Origin: Methanolinea sp.
GTDB taxonomy: Archaea; Halobacteriota; Methanomicrobia; Methanomicrobiales; Methanospirillaceae
Reading direction: 5' to 3'
Assembly (NCBI GenBank): GCA_013331225.1
Contig: DUGV01000043.1
Location: forward strand, 1 to 10,704
DNA length: 10,704 nt
The notes under the pieces are model-generated. The model saw only the letters and a list, made by a program, of their open reading frames with translations, was not told the origin of the DNA and searched no databases. The position numbers were made by a program, and so were the translations under genes. Positions 1 to 6,572 of the stretch are shown here, piece by piece (the stretch's first letter is position 1; each line of letters starts with the position of its first letter).

Positions 1-2
1 GA

Positions 3-509
3 TCACGTTCCAGGGGTCTGCCTGAACATCTCCATCTCCTGCCAGAGACGGTAGAGACGTTGTTTCTGCCTCTTCTGGAGATGGATTGCGTGCAACAGCC
101 TCTCATCGAGGCAGATGCGGCGGGGTCCGGCAACCCTGTTGTCCGCATGTGCGACTACCCGCTCCTCCAGGGTGCGCGGCATGCAGTCGATGGGAAGGAG
201 CCCGAGAAGTGTGCACTCGTCCGCGGTGAGGCCTGCACCAATGTGGCGCTCAACCACCCTCGCAACTTCTTCCGGCACCCCACGCCTGCGGCAGAGATCT
301 GCTCCGGCCTGCGCATGGGGCAGGCCATGGGTGATCCCTCTCCCAATGTCGTGGAGGAGGGCGCCCGCTTCAAGGACTTCCCGGTCCATGATATCATCGT
401 GCAGGTACTCGATTGCCAGGTCACGGACAGATCTGCAGTGTGCGATCACCCTCTTACTGCAGCCGGACGATCTCAGGAGAGCCTCCCAGTGCCCCTCCGA
501 ATCAGGCAT
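3..509 (-). CDS. HD-domain (HDIG) hydrolase, TIGR00295-like
   Basis: This is a 168-residue protein with one HD phosphohydrolase domain. Visible candidate metal ligands are His24, the His53-Asp54 pair in the motif LLHDIGR, His61 and/or His65, His89 in ERHI, and Asp123 in AHADN. This is the usual order H...HD...H...H...D of metal-dependent HD phosphohydrolases. It resembles the small archaeal HDIG proteins grouped as TIGR00295; the substrate is unknown, though a nucleotide or phosphodiester is typical of the fold. It is the last gene of a minus-strand operon: its ATG lies inside the end of the tfe gene (8-base overlap), so translation is probably coupled. No strong ribosome binding site was seen before the start. 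The stop codon TGA lies at positions 3-5, so the gene is complete. Domain call is firm, function is not. Confidence 0.85.
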   Translation of the reverse strand: MPDSEGHWEALLRSSGCSKRVIAHCRSVRDLAIEYLHDDIMDREVLEAGALLHDIGRGITHGLPHAQAGADLCRRRGVPEEVARVVERHIGAGLTADECTLLGLLPIDCMPRTLEERVVAHADNRVAGPRRICLDERLLHAIHLQKRQKQRLYRLWQEMEMFRQTPGT

Positions 510-1014
510 GACCGAGCGACTCTTTCATGCTCCTGATCCGCCTCTTCAATGCACGGAGGAGGATCTCGTTGTCAAAGTGTTCCAGTCCCGTTTCGCATGA
601 GGGGCACTGGAACTGGCAGTCCATCGCCTGGCTGAAGGTGAACATGAACCCGCACGACTTGCAGATGTAGAAATCGTTCTCCTCCTCGAACTTCTCCCTG
701 GCCTCCAGCTTCTCAAGTATCGCTTCCATGTCCTCGGCGATCACGTCATAAACCCTGTCAATACGGAGGTGCCAGAGGTAAGTGAGCCATCCCGTTTCGT
801 TATTCTTGATCCTGCGGTACTCGGCGAGCCGCTTCTCGTAAAGGGTATAGAGGGTGTGCCTGACCGAGTTGAGGTTGATCCCGGTCTGCGCGGCCAGTTC
901 CTCATCGGAATGCTCGCCTTCCCTCGGGAAGCTCTCCAGGAGAGAGATGCCCTCCTCTCCTATCAGCCGGGCGAGGTATGCACGTATCGGGGTATTTGCG
1001 AGGATCTCTTCCAT
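502..1014 (-). CDS. tfe: Transcription factor E, alpha subunit (TFE)
   Basis: This 170-residue protein has the two-domain layout of archaeal TFE, the homologue of the eukaryotic TFIIE alpha N-terminal half. Residues about 1-85 form a winged helix, including the helix-turn-helix segment [20 protein letters not shown]. Charged helical residues about 85-112 link it to a zinc ribbon with Cys118-x2-Cys121 and Cys137-x2-Cys140. TFE helps RNA polymerase open the promoter together with TBP and TFB. The length is usual for the family. The start codon lies 7 bases after the stop of the ATP-grasp gene and the end overlaps the HD gene, so it is translated from a polycistronic mRNA. A GGTTGAT sequence before the ATG is a plausible weak Shine-Dalgarno site. 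Confidence 0.95.
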   Translation of the reverse strand: MEEILANTPIRAYLARLIGEEGISLLESFPREGEHSDEELAAQTGINLNSVRHTLYTLYEKRLAEYRRIKNNETGWLTYLWHLRIDRVYDVIAEDMEAILEKLEAREKFEEENDFYICKSCGFMFTFSQAMDCQFQCPSCETGLEHFDNEILLRALKRRIRSMKESLGHA

Positions 1015-1021
1015 AGGGCAA

Positions 1022-2098
1022 TCAACCCATATATTGTCGGACCCTCTTCATATGTGTATCCAGCAGTTTCATGGCTGCTTCTCCATTCCTGCCCCACCCA
1101 TAGACGCTGATCACCGCATGCCCCTCTTCGAAGAAACTGCCGGGCCAGGGAATGTCTGCCACTGCAGGTGCGAGAAAAGAGAGGTCATTCCTCACTACCA
1201 TGTCCCTGTCCGCAAAGAGGATGCGGCGCACCGCAAACCCGACAGGCGAAGGCCGGCCGGGAGGGATCTCTCCCTGGCAGGCACGCACATGGGCCGAAAA
1301 GAGGTTCAGCCCTGTTGCGGCCTCGACAGTATCAAGCGTAGCCTGGAACCGGGGATTCACCTCAATTGCCCAGGGCTCATCTCCTATGACAAAGTCGATG
1401 CCGAAAGTGCCTGTACACCCAGAGGCCGATGCAATCTTCTCTGCCATCTCGGCCATTTGCTGTGCCTGCGGGTGAACGAGAGGAGTGACCGAGCCGGAGA
1501 ACCCGAATTGTGCTCCGGCTTTTTCCCTGAGGATCTGGTAGTTTGCGGCAATTGCCCGCGCGTTGCCCTTCCCGTCCGCCACGCAGCAGACTGATGCAGG
1601 GGTACCTGTTACAACCTCCTGGGAAAGATAGGGCGGGCACTCGAAGGTCTCAAGCCAGCATGCAAGTTCCGCATCGCTGTGGACCACCATGTTGCGCCAG
1701 CCGCCAGACCCTGCTCTCGGCTTGACCATGGCAGGGTAGCAGCCCGGCCCGAGTATTTTTGGGACAGGGACCTGAAGGGACTCGAAGAATTCCTGGGTGA
1801 GCAGCTTGTCCATGAACCGGGCTGCCCGCCCGGGAGGCGTCCCGAGCACGGGGATCTGCCCGGGGAGCGTCTCTGCGCCCGAAGTGGGAACCAGCCAGTC
1901 CACGCGATGCCGGCTGCAGATATTCTCAACGGCGCCGGGAAGGTCTGACAGGTTTTCGAACCGCTCTCGGTCGGCCGTATACCAGGAGAGGTCCTGGTCG
2001 CAGAAGTGGTCCACTGCGTAGACAGTGTATCCGGCGGCATGGGCGGACCTGGCCACGTGCCGGGTCGCAAATCCGCAGACGAGCACTGCGCCCTTCAT
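1022..2098 (-). CDS. ATP-grasp family enzyme (COG2232-like), substrate unknown
   Basis: This is a 358-residue ATP-grasp protein. An N-terminal alpha/beta (pre-ATP-grasp) part opens with [19 protein letters not shown]. The ATP-grasp core shows Lys126 in [10 protein letters not shown] (glycine-rich loop 130-133), Glu161, Asp235 in FGIDFV, and the metal-binding motif Glu246-Val-Asn248-Pro-Arg250. Such enzymes join a carboxylate, through an acyl phosphate, to an amine, thiol or similar acceptor. The closest group I recognise is the archaeal family annotated as predicted ATP-dependent carboligase; its substrate is not known to me. The frame stays open upstream to 2413, but the ATG at 2098 is preferred. 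It overlaps the trm56 stop as ATGA, has GAGGAG just upstream, and begins right at the family-like first beta strand. The upstream extension is an antisense-type, Gly/Arg-rich shadow of trm56. Confidence 0.82.
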   Translation of the reverse strand: MKGAVLVCGFATRHVARSAHAAGYTVYAVDHFCDQDLSWYTADRERFENLSDLPGAVENICSRHRVDWLVPTSGAETLPGQIPVLGTPPGRAARFMDKLLTQEFFESLQVPVPKILGPGCYPAMVKPRAGSGGWRNMVVHSDAELACWLETFECPPYLSQEVVTGTPASVCCVADGKGNARAIAANYQILREKAGAQFGFSGSVTPLVHPQAQQMAEMAEKIASASGCTGTFGIDFVIGDEPWAIEVNPRFQATLDTVEAATGLNLFSAHVRACQGEIPPGRPSPVGFAVRRILFADRDMVVRNDLSFLAPAVADIPWPGSFFEEGHAVISVYGWGRNGEAAMKLLDTHMKRVRQYMG

Positions 2099-2619
2099 TG
2101 CTCCTCGGTGATCTTCCCTTCGGGTGAAGGGACCACCCGTATCTTTGCCCCGGGAAACTCCCTCTCCAGTTCGGTTCCCTTGAAGAAACGGTCGAGGAAG
2201 ACCGCGAGGCCCGCTATCTCCGAGTGGGGCTGCCCGGTCACCGAGATATTGTAATCGGCCAGGCCATATACCTCCCCCGGAACCTTCTCTGCCCCCACTA
2301 CCACGAGGATTCGGTGGCACCTCTGCAACGCCTCTTCGTGGCTCCTGATCCCCTCGCCGTACATCGTGAGGTGCACGACAATGCCCCCGGCAGCCTTCCA
2401 GTCCCGGATGCACTTCTTCCAGGAGACCTGGTCCTGCACGAGAAAATCACCACCCCACCGGGAGACCACGTCGCGGATGCTTGTGACCACCCCGGAATCC
2501 CTCGCGGCAAGGTACATCCCCCGGGCCCCGAGCGCCCGCGCAGTGAGCCCGACATGGGTGGTCACCCTCTGGTCGCGCTCGGGCCGGTGTCCAATCCGGA
2601 GGACGAATATTTCAGTCAT
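2095..2619 (-). CDS. trm56: tRNA (cytidine-56 2'-O)-methyltransferase Trm56
   Basis: The 174-residue product is the archaeal SPOUT-class methylase that 2'-O-methylates C56 in the T-loop of tRNA using S-adenosylmethionine. The diagnostic N-terminus reads [20 protein letters not shown], followed by GLTARALGA. The SPOUT knot region near the C-terminus includes [23 protein letters not shown] longer GTG start at 2631 is possible, but that GTG sits inside GGAAGTGA (2628-2635), a near-match to the Shine-Dalgarno consensus 8 bases before the ATG at 2619, so the ATG is chosen. It overlaps the winged-helix gene by 8 bases and the ATP-grasp gene by 4 (ATGA). The link to a transcription-factor operon fits growth-rate-related housekeeping expression (inference). 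Confidence 0.95.
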   Translation of the reverse strand: MTEIFVLRIGHRPERDQRVTTHVGLTARALGARGMYLAARDSGVVTSIRDVVSRWGGDFLVQDQVSWKKCIRDWKAAGGIVVHLTMYGEGIRSHEEALQRCHRILVVVGAEKVPGEVYGLADYNISVTGQPHSEIAGLAVFLDRFFKGTELEREFPGAKIRVVPSPEGKITEEQ

Positions 2620-2902
2620 CTTTTTCGTCACTTCCGCCTTTCAAGCGGATCACTCCGCCCTTAATCGAGAATGGACAACTCCGGTCGTAGCGGGCCTGGC
2701 ACCGCAGTGCCATCTCCTGTACAGAGAGCACACGGACCCCTCCCGGCGTGCATTCGAGGAGCATGGCCTTCTCCAGCCGCCCGATGGATGTGTGCACCTC
2801 TCCCGGCGTGCAATGCAGAAGCGCGGCAAGCGCATCCTCGTCCCTGCCCGCATCATCCATCAGCAGGTGATATACCTGCCAGTCCAGCTCTTCTTCTCTC
2901 AT
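2612..2902 (-). CDS. Small winged-helix (HTH) protein, first gene of the tfe operon
   Basis: This 96-residue protein appears to be a winged helix-turn-helix protein. Residues about 8-60 form three helices and a wing ([20 protein letters not shown] as the [11 protein letters not shown] as the wing). A short tail has Cys68 and Cys76 around the segment [20 protein letters not shown]. With Cys31 and Cys51 this gives four cysteines, so metal binding is possible but unproved. It is too short to carry a separate effector domain. It leads the operon and overlaps trm56 by 8 bases, so it could regulate its own operon (inference). No clear Shine-Dalgarno precedes the ATG; a weak TATA-like CCATACC about 24 bases upstream would fit a leaderless mRNA. 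A 13-base direct repeat (2740-2752 and 2800-2812) lies in frame, 20 codons apart, encoding CTPGEV and CTPGGV. Confidence 0.7.
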   Translation of the reverse strand: MREEELDWQVYHLLMDDAGRDEDALAALLHCTPGEVHTSIGRLEKAMLLECTPGGVRVLSVQEMALRCQARYDRSCPFSIKGGVIRLKGGSDEKDD

Positions 2903-2943
2903 GTGCTGTCGCGTAGCGTAAGGTATGGAAAAAAGAGGAGATA

Positions 2944-3210
2944 ATGCTCGTGGAGGAATACGCGGCCATCGCGCTTTTGAGGGCGTGGGAAACCCTCACC
3001 TCTACAGTGCCCGCATCCGGGAATGACATGCTGGCCCATCTTTCGGCTCTCATCCATGGAACCTTACAAAGATTGAGATTCACTATCTATAAGGAGCCGC
3101 CGCTCCATCCCTTGATATGCAAGATCGGGAGAAGGTCCCCTCTTATGGGGAACTTGCGGGAATCGCTGAGCACCTCCTCGAGAAGGCGGACGAGGACGAG
3201 GCGCTTTTAG
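2944..3210 (+). CDS. Doubtful small ORF (88 codons) in the divergent intergenic region
   Basis: This reading frame starts with ATG 4-8 bases after a good Shine-Dalgarno-like GAGGAG (2936-2941). Its first 37 or so codons use G or C at most third positions, as do the real genes here. The start reads MLVEEYAAIALLRAWETLTS, a plausible amphipathic helix. Against it, the last third overlaps the 3117 gene in another frame, is rich in Arg/Ser like a shadow, and the TATA box of that gene lies within it. No domain is recognised. It may be a short real protein, the remnant of a gene, or chance. Confidence 0.22.
   Translation: MLVEEYAAIALLRAWETLTSTVPASGNDMLAHLSALIHGTLQRLRFTIYKEPPLHPLICKIGRRSPLMGNLRESLSTSSRRRTRTRRF
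3083..3116 (+). promoter_or_regulatory. TATA-box promoter of the 136-residue gene, probably leaderless
   Basis: The AT-rich stretch CTATCTATAA (3083-3092) is centred about 29 bases before the ATG at 3117, and there is no Shine-Dalgarno site next to that ATG. In archaea transcription starts about 25-30 bases after the TATA centre, so the message would begin at or very near the start codon. Confidence 0.5.
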
Positions 3211-3527
3211 CCAGGGAACTCGACACCGTCGACCCAGCAGTCCGCCGGGAGCTGCTTGTATCCGACTTTCTGAACGCATACCAGGTCTACTACTACTATT
3301 TCCGGGAGGCCCCGGGTGAGCTGGAGAAGGAGCGGCTGATCCTCCAGCCCGCATCTGCGCTGGTGCAGGGCGTGATGATCGCGGAACTCGAACTTCTCGA
3401 GGTCATCTTCCGGGTCGAGGACGACCAACCGGTGATGAGCGTCAGTGACGGCGACCAGGTCCTGGTCAATTACCGCGGCAGGGATGCATACCGGAGGGCG
3501 CTTGCGTTTATTGATGCCTCGCTCTAG
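3117..3527 (+). CDS. Uncharacterised acidic helical protein, 136 residues
   Basis: I do not recognise this protein. It is acidic, has no signal peptide or membrane segment, and looks mainly alpha-helical in its first 100 residues (ELAGIAEHLLEKADEDEALL, then an aromatic run YQVYYYYFREA at about residues 54-64). The rest, from about residue 85, has alternating hydrophobics (AELELLEVIFRVEDDQPVMS, VLVNYRGRDAY) that suggest a small beta sheet, closed by a short helix. Start choice rests on the TATA spacing (leaderless) and on the ATG being the first in frame. It is transcribed alone, divergent from the tfe operon and convergent with the response regulator. Codon use matches the neighbours, so it looks native. 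Confidence 0.75.
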   Translation: MQDREKVPSYGELAGIAEHLLEKADEDEALLARELDTVDPAVRRELLVSDFLNAYQVYYYYFREAPGELEKERLILQPASALVQGVMIAELELLEVIFRVEDDQPVMSVSDGDQVLVNYRGRDAYRRALAFIDASL

Positions 3528-3605
3528 GATCGTGCATGGATGGCGGGCCTTTTCGCGGCCCCACTGAAAACAGATCCATGGCCTGTTACCTTGGCAGGCA
3601 GATCG

Positions 3606-4220
3606 TTATTCATCCAAACCCGGTATCCCGACCACCTGCTGGATGATTTGCTTCATCGTCGCAAGTTTCCTGGCTTCATCGCTCTCCTCTTCCCCCTCTC
3701 CCTGGCCGGGTCCCGGCGAGAGGAGGGCTCTCAATGCCTCCTGCGCATTCACAATACGCGAGAGCCTGCAGTATTCCGCAAGGAAACTTCGCTTGGTGCC
3801 CTTCTCGTGCGCGCTCCTGATGACGCCTTCAAGGCGTTCCTGTTCTGCAAAGGCACGACGGATACTCTCCAGGAGGTTGCGCACATCGAAGGGCTTGAGT
3901 ATGTACCCATCAATAAGCGCGGCATACTTCTCTGCTTCCTTTCTCGTGGGATGCCTGGCGGTCAGCATGATCACCCGGGTCTTTCCCGTGCCAGGTCTCT
4001 CCCGTATGCGCTCGAGAACCGTCCAGCCGTCCATGGGAGACATGACGATGTCAAGGAGAATGAGGCCTGGCCTTTCTCTGTCGAGGTATGCGAGGCACTC
4101 GTCGCCACTATAGGCTGCATGGACGATGTACCCCTCCATCTCGAGGATGGTCCGGAGGAGATCAACGAGCCTGCGGTTATCGTCAACGACGAGAATGGTC
4201 CTGTCCATTGCGCCTTCCAT
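3606..4220 (-). CDS. Stand-alone response regulator (CheY-like receiver)
   Basis: The 204-residue protein has an N-terminal receiver domain (about residues 5-128). All the phosphotransfer residues are present: acidic pair Asp13-Asp14 in ILVVDDN, phospho-acceptor Asp57 in LILLDIVMSPMDGW, Thr87 in IMLTARH, and Lys109-Pro110 in YILKPFD. The remaining 75 residues show no DNA-binding or enzyme domain. They are helical, with a flexible acidic linker (PGPGQGEGEEESDEARK) before a last short helix. It probably relays a signal through protein contact, as many methanogen regulators do (inference). No histidine kinase lies nearby. The start could instead be the ATG at 4208 (MDRTILVVDD); a GGGGGTGA lies directly before the 4220 ATG, which is closer than usual. 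Confidence 0.88.
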   Translation of the reverse strand: MEGAMDRTILVVDDNRRLVDLLRTILEMEGYIVHAAYSGDECLAYLDRERPGLILLDIVMSPMDGWTVLERIRERPGTGKTRVIMLTARHPTRKEAEKYAALIDGYILKPFDVRNLLESIRRAFAEQERLEGVIRSAHEKGTKRSFLAEYCRLSRIVNAQEALRALLSPGPGQGEGEEESDEARKLATMKQIIQQVVGIPGLDE

Positions 4221-4345
4221 TCACCCCCATCATACCCGCCGGAAATTGTGTGCACGGTGGGGTCTTCCCAAGGATTCACACCTCCACGCTTTCGCGCACC
4301 TGCACGCGTAAATCTTCTTAGCGAACCATGTAGTCTTTTTGATCC

Positions 4346-5056
4346 TCACCATGGACCACCTGTGACAAGGTCGTGGTCCACTCTTGCCCTGACCATGTGC
4401 GGAAGGCTGCCAAACGATGAGGCCCATTCCCCTGCCACCACGAAGACTCCCTCAACCTCCCCCCATGGCACCTTGTCGATGATGCTGGTGTCATCCGGGC
4501 TAATTGCATTGCATATCGCGGTGGCCCAGGCATCCGCAAGGCCGGGATCTCGGGAGAAGACGGTGACTGCATCGGCTATTCCGAGGGAGAGTGAATGCCC
4601 GACTGTGGCAGAAGAAGTACAGATCCCGAGAACCTCTGCGCGGGGAGTTACCTGGAACGCGAAGCGGTCGCTGTGGGGTGACCGGCCGGCGTGGACCCCC
4701 ACAAGAAGGACGCGATCAGAGAGGAGGGCGATGTCCCCGCCATTGTCGATCACGGCGAATTCAGCCCCGGTCCTCGCCATCGACTCCACGCCTGCCCACG
4801 CGATTGCGCCTGCCACCGCAGCCATTGGGCCGACTCCGGCAGAAGCTCCCGCGGCGGCCATTCTTTTCACGACAGTGCTGTCTGATACCGCTTCATAGGG
4901 CTCCATCGTGGTCCTGAAGAAAGGATCGAATGCGATATAATGCTCGAGCTCCTGCCTTGCCTGCATCAACCCCTCGCGGGCTGCCTGGACGTGGCTCTCC
5001 TCTTCTGCAAGGATGGTGGCGATCGTCTCGCGGAAATGGAACCGCCGCCTGATCAT
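4346..5056 (-). CDS. UPF0280 family protein (ApbE-like)
   Basis: This 236-residue protein matches the archaeal UPF0280 family, distantly related to ApbE (FAD:protein FMN transferase); its reaction is unknown. Motifs in order: start MIRRRFHFRETIATILAEEE, GPMAAVAGAIA (about 76-86), DNGGDIALL (about 104-112), GICTSSATVGHSLSLG (about 144-159), ADAVTV, and LADAWATAIC (about 173-182). The last resembles the ADA-x-T metal/flavin site of ApbE. The frame is open to an ATG at 5119, but that codon abuts the TATA box (5121-5128) and would precede the predicted transcription start near 5098. The family also usually begins at the MIRRR methionine, so 5056 is chosen. An AGGAG lies 14 bases before it, further than usual. 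The promoter region is shared with the divergent phosphoesterase gene. Confidence 0.87.
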   Translation of the reverse strand: MIRRRFHFRETIATILAEEESHVQAAREGLMQARQELEHYIAFDPFFRTTMEPYEAVSDSTVVKRMAAAGASAGVGPMAAVAGAIAWAGVESMARTGAEFAVIDNGGDIALLSDRVLLVGVHAGRSPHSDRFAFQVTPRAEVLGICTSSATVGHSLSLGIADAVTVFSRDPGLADAWATAICNAISPDDTSIIDKVPWGEVEGVFVVAGEWASSFGSLPHMVRARVDHDLVTGGPW

Positions 5057-5120
5057 AGATGAGAGTAATTCTCCTGGGAGAGAAAAAAGGGCTCGGATCA
5101 CCCGATACGCTGTCAGCATC

Positions 5121-5138
5121 TATTTATACGCATATATC
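5121..5138. promoter_or_regulatory. Divergent promoter with two TATA boxes
   Basis: TATAAATA on the minus strand (complement of 5121-5128) would serve the UPF0280 gene, giving a leader of about 40 bases that includes AGGAG. CATATATC on the plus strand (5131-5138) is centred about 26 bases before the ATG at 5160, giving a leaderless mRNA for the phosphoesterase fusion. The two boxes are only a few bases apart, so TBP/TFB binding in the two directions would compete (inference). Confidence 0.55.
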
Positions 5139-5159
5139 AAGCGATCTTCTGGAAATAGA

Positions 5160-6446
5160 ATGCCGCACCAGAGACCGGCCGGCCACCGAAGGCGGAGGAC
5201 CGGTCACTACTCCCCTCCCGTATACCTGGTGACCGTGCAGGTCGGCAGCCAGTGGACCAGGGAGTGCATGGCGCGCCTGGCAACAATATTCGGACTTCTC
5301 CCCCCAGAACGCCATGCCCCCCACATCACGCTCTTTGGGCCATTTACCCTGGACAAAGGCTGCGACATCCGGGTGCTCCTCGAAGATCCACTTCTGCGTT
5401 CACCCGGCTTCTCCTCCTTTTCCGCCATGCTCGGGGGTGCACTGGTACTCCGGGGACGAAAGGGATATGCTGCGGTCATCAGGGCGGCCCCGGGCGACCC
5501 CCTGGCCCTTCTCGCCGCCGCTGTCCGGGACTCTCTCCTTCCCCACACCCGGACCTGCACCTGGATCGACCAGATCGCAGGACAGCGGATATTTCACGTG
5601 AGCACAGGGTTTGGGTTGCGCCGCAGGAAGGCAGAAGAGATCGTCGAATTCCTGGACACTCTGCCACCCGGGAGAAGAAATGCCGAAGGCATGCGCTGCA
5701 TGGCGGGGACGACCCTGGACTTGTTTCGCCTCGAGGTCATCAGGAAGGGGACGCTCATGGATGCATTTGATTTTCCCACGGGCACGTGGATCGGCCGCCC
5801 GGCCGCGTTCAGTGAGGACAGGTGGGAAAAGACCCTCGAATCGTTCCGGCAAAAGAGCGGGTACCAGATTGACCACCCTTCTTTCAGCGAGGAAGACACT
5901 GCGTTTGTCATCTCAGACCTGCACCTGGGTCACGCCAATATCATCACTTACACCTCCCGGCCCTTCCCAGACGCCGCAACCATGGACTCGGTGCTCATCC
6001 AGAACTGGAACTTCCGCGTGAGGCCCACCGACACGGTCTACTTCCTGGGCGACCTCGCATATGGGCGGAACGCAGGACCTGCTGCACGCTACCTGTCCCT
6101 CCTGGCAGGGGATGTCCATATCGTGGCTGGAAACCACGATTCGGGGCTTGGACACGCCAGCGGGAGCATGGAGGTCACCTGGAGGAGCCGGCGCTTCCTG
6201 ATGGTGCACGATCCCGCGGAGGCACCACCGGATTATCCTGGGTTCGTGGTTCACGGACACCTGCACAACAACCAACCGGGAGAATACCCGTTCCTGAACA
6301 TGCCGGGCAGGAGGGTGAACGTCAGCGCGGAGATGGTGGGGTATGTCCACCTCTCGCTTGATGAACTCGTGGATATTATCGAGACCTCTCCGGGAGACGC
6401 ACAGTTCCCGACGCTCAACGATGCCCGCCGGAAACTGAATCGATGA
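5160..6446 (+). CDS. 2H (LigT-like) phosphoesterase fused to calcineurin-like metallophosphoesterase
   Basis: The 428-residue product joins two unrelated phosphoesterase folds. Residues about 20-215 form a 2H phosphoesterase / 2'-5' RNA ligase-like domain with the two catalytic motifs His55-Ile-Thr57-Leu (in APHITLFGPF) and His146-Val-Ser148-Thr (in FHVSTGFGL). Residues about 245-415 form a metallophosphoesterase of the COG4186 type: Asp253-Leu-His255-Leu-Gly-His, Gly-Asp298, Gly-Asn325-His326-Asp, His350-Asp, and Gly-His367-Leu-His369. All metal ligands are present, so both halves look active. 2H enzymes act on 2',3'-cyclic phosphates or 2'-5' bonds, and the second domain could remove a phosphate from the product; this is inference. 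The open frame extends upstream to 5013, but ATG 5160 is chosen because a TATA box lies 26 bases before it. The N-terminus has a short basic tail. Confidence 0.9.
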   Translation: MPHQRPAGHRRRRTGHYSPPVYLVTVQVGSQWTRECMARLATIFGLLPPERHAPHITLFGPFTLDKGCDIRVLLEDPLLRSPGFSSFSAMLGGALVLRGRKGYAAVIRAAPGDPLALLAAAVRDSLLPHTRTCTWIDQIAGQRIFHVSTGFGLRRRKAEEIVEFLDTLPPGRRNAEGMRCMAGTTLDLFRLEVIRKGTLMDAFDFPTGTWIGRPAAFSEDRWEKTLESFRQKSGYQIDHPSFSEEDTAFVISDLHLGHANIITYTSRPFPDAATMDSVLIQNWNFRVRPTDTVYFLGDLAYGRNAGPAARYLSLLAGDVHIVAGNHDSGLGHASGSMEVTWRSRRFLMVHDPAEAPPDYPGFVVHGHLHNNQPGEYPFLNMPGRRVNVSAEMVGYVHLSLDELVDIIETSPGDAQFPTLNDARRKLNR

Positions 6447-6478
6447 GGAGAGGTTTACAGGCCAAAGGTGCCAACCGG

Positions 6479-6506
6479 AAAAAAACTGGGGTTCGCCCGC
6501 AAAAAA
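6479..6506 (-). terminator. Oligo-T terminator of the homocysteine operon
   Basis: On the minus strand this stretch reads as two T runs, six T's (complement of 6501-6506) and seven T's (complement of 6479-6485), about 70-95 bases after the stop of the NIL-ferredoxin gene. Archaeal RNA polymerase terminates at such oligo-T tracts without needing a hairpin. The region is convergent with the phosphoesterase gene ending at 6446, which has no comparable T run of its own. Confidence 0.5.
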
Positions 6507-6572
6507 CGCGCATACCACATGAAAATGGTTGAGAGTTATCAAGAGAAAGCCGATGTCTCCGGCCGACCCTCA

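Noticed and set aside
854..1594. A 246-codon plus-strand frame opposite TFE and the ATP-grasp gene
   Set aside because: Antisense to two motif-bearing genes and spanning their junction; low-complexity composition.
2979..2997. Hairpin GAGGG-loop-CCCTC in the divergent intergenic region
   Set aside because: Short stem, no T run on either strand, and it lies in a possible coding frame; not distinguishable from chance.
2853..3083. A 76-codon minus-strand frame before the winged-helix gene
   Set aside because: No ribosome binding site seen, overlaps the winged-helix gene by 50 bases in another frame, no recognisable domain.
3545..3561. Hairpin GGGCC-loop-GGCCC between two convergent genes
   Set aside because: A 5-base stem without a following T run; too weak to call a terminator.
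4221..4345. Gap between the UPF0280 and response regulator genes, with GTGTG/CACAC segments
   Set aside because: No convincing TATA box, T run or conserved RNA fold could be made out by eye; probably just a spacer holding an unrecognised promoter.
3540..4898. A 452-codon plus-strand open frame opposite the response regulator and UPF0280 genes
   Set aside because: Both minus-strand genes have clear conserved motifs; this frame has none, crosses their boundary, and becomes Ala/Pro/Arg/Thr-rich as shadows of GC-rich genes do.
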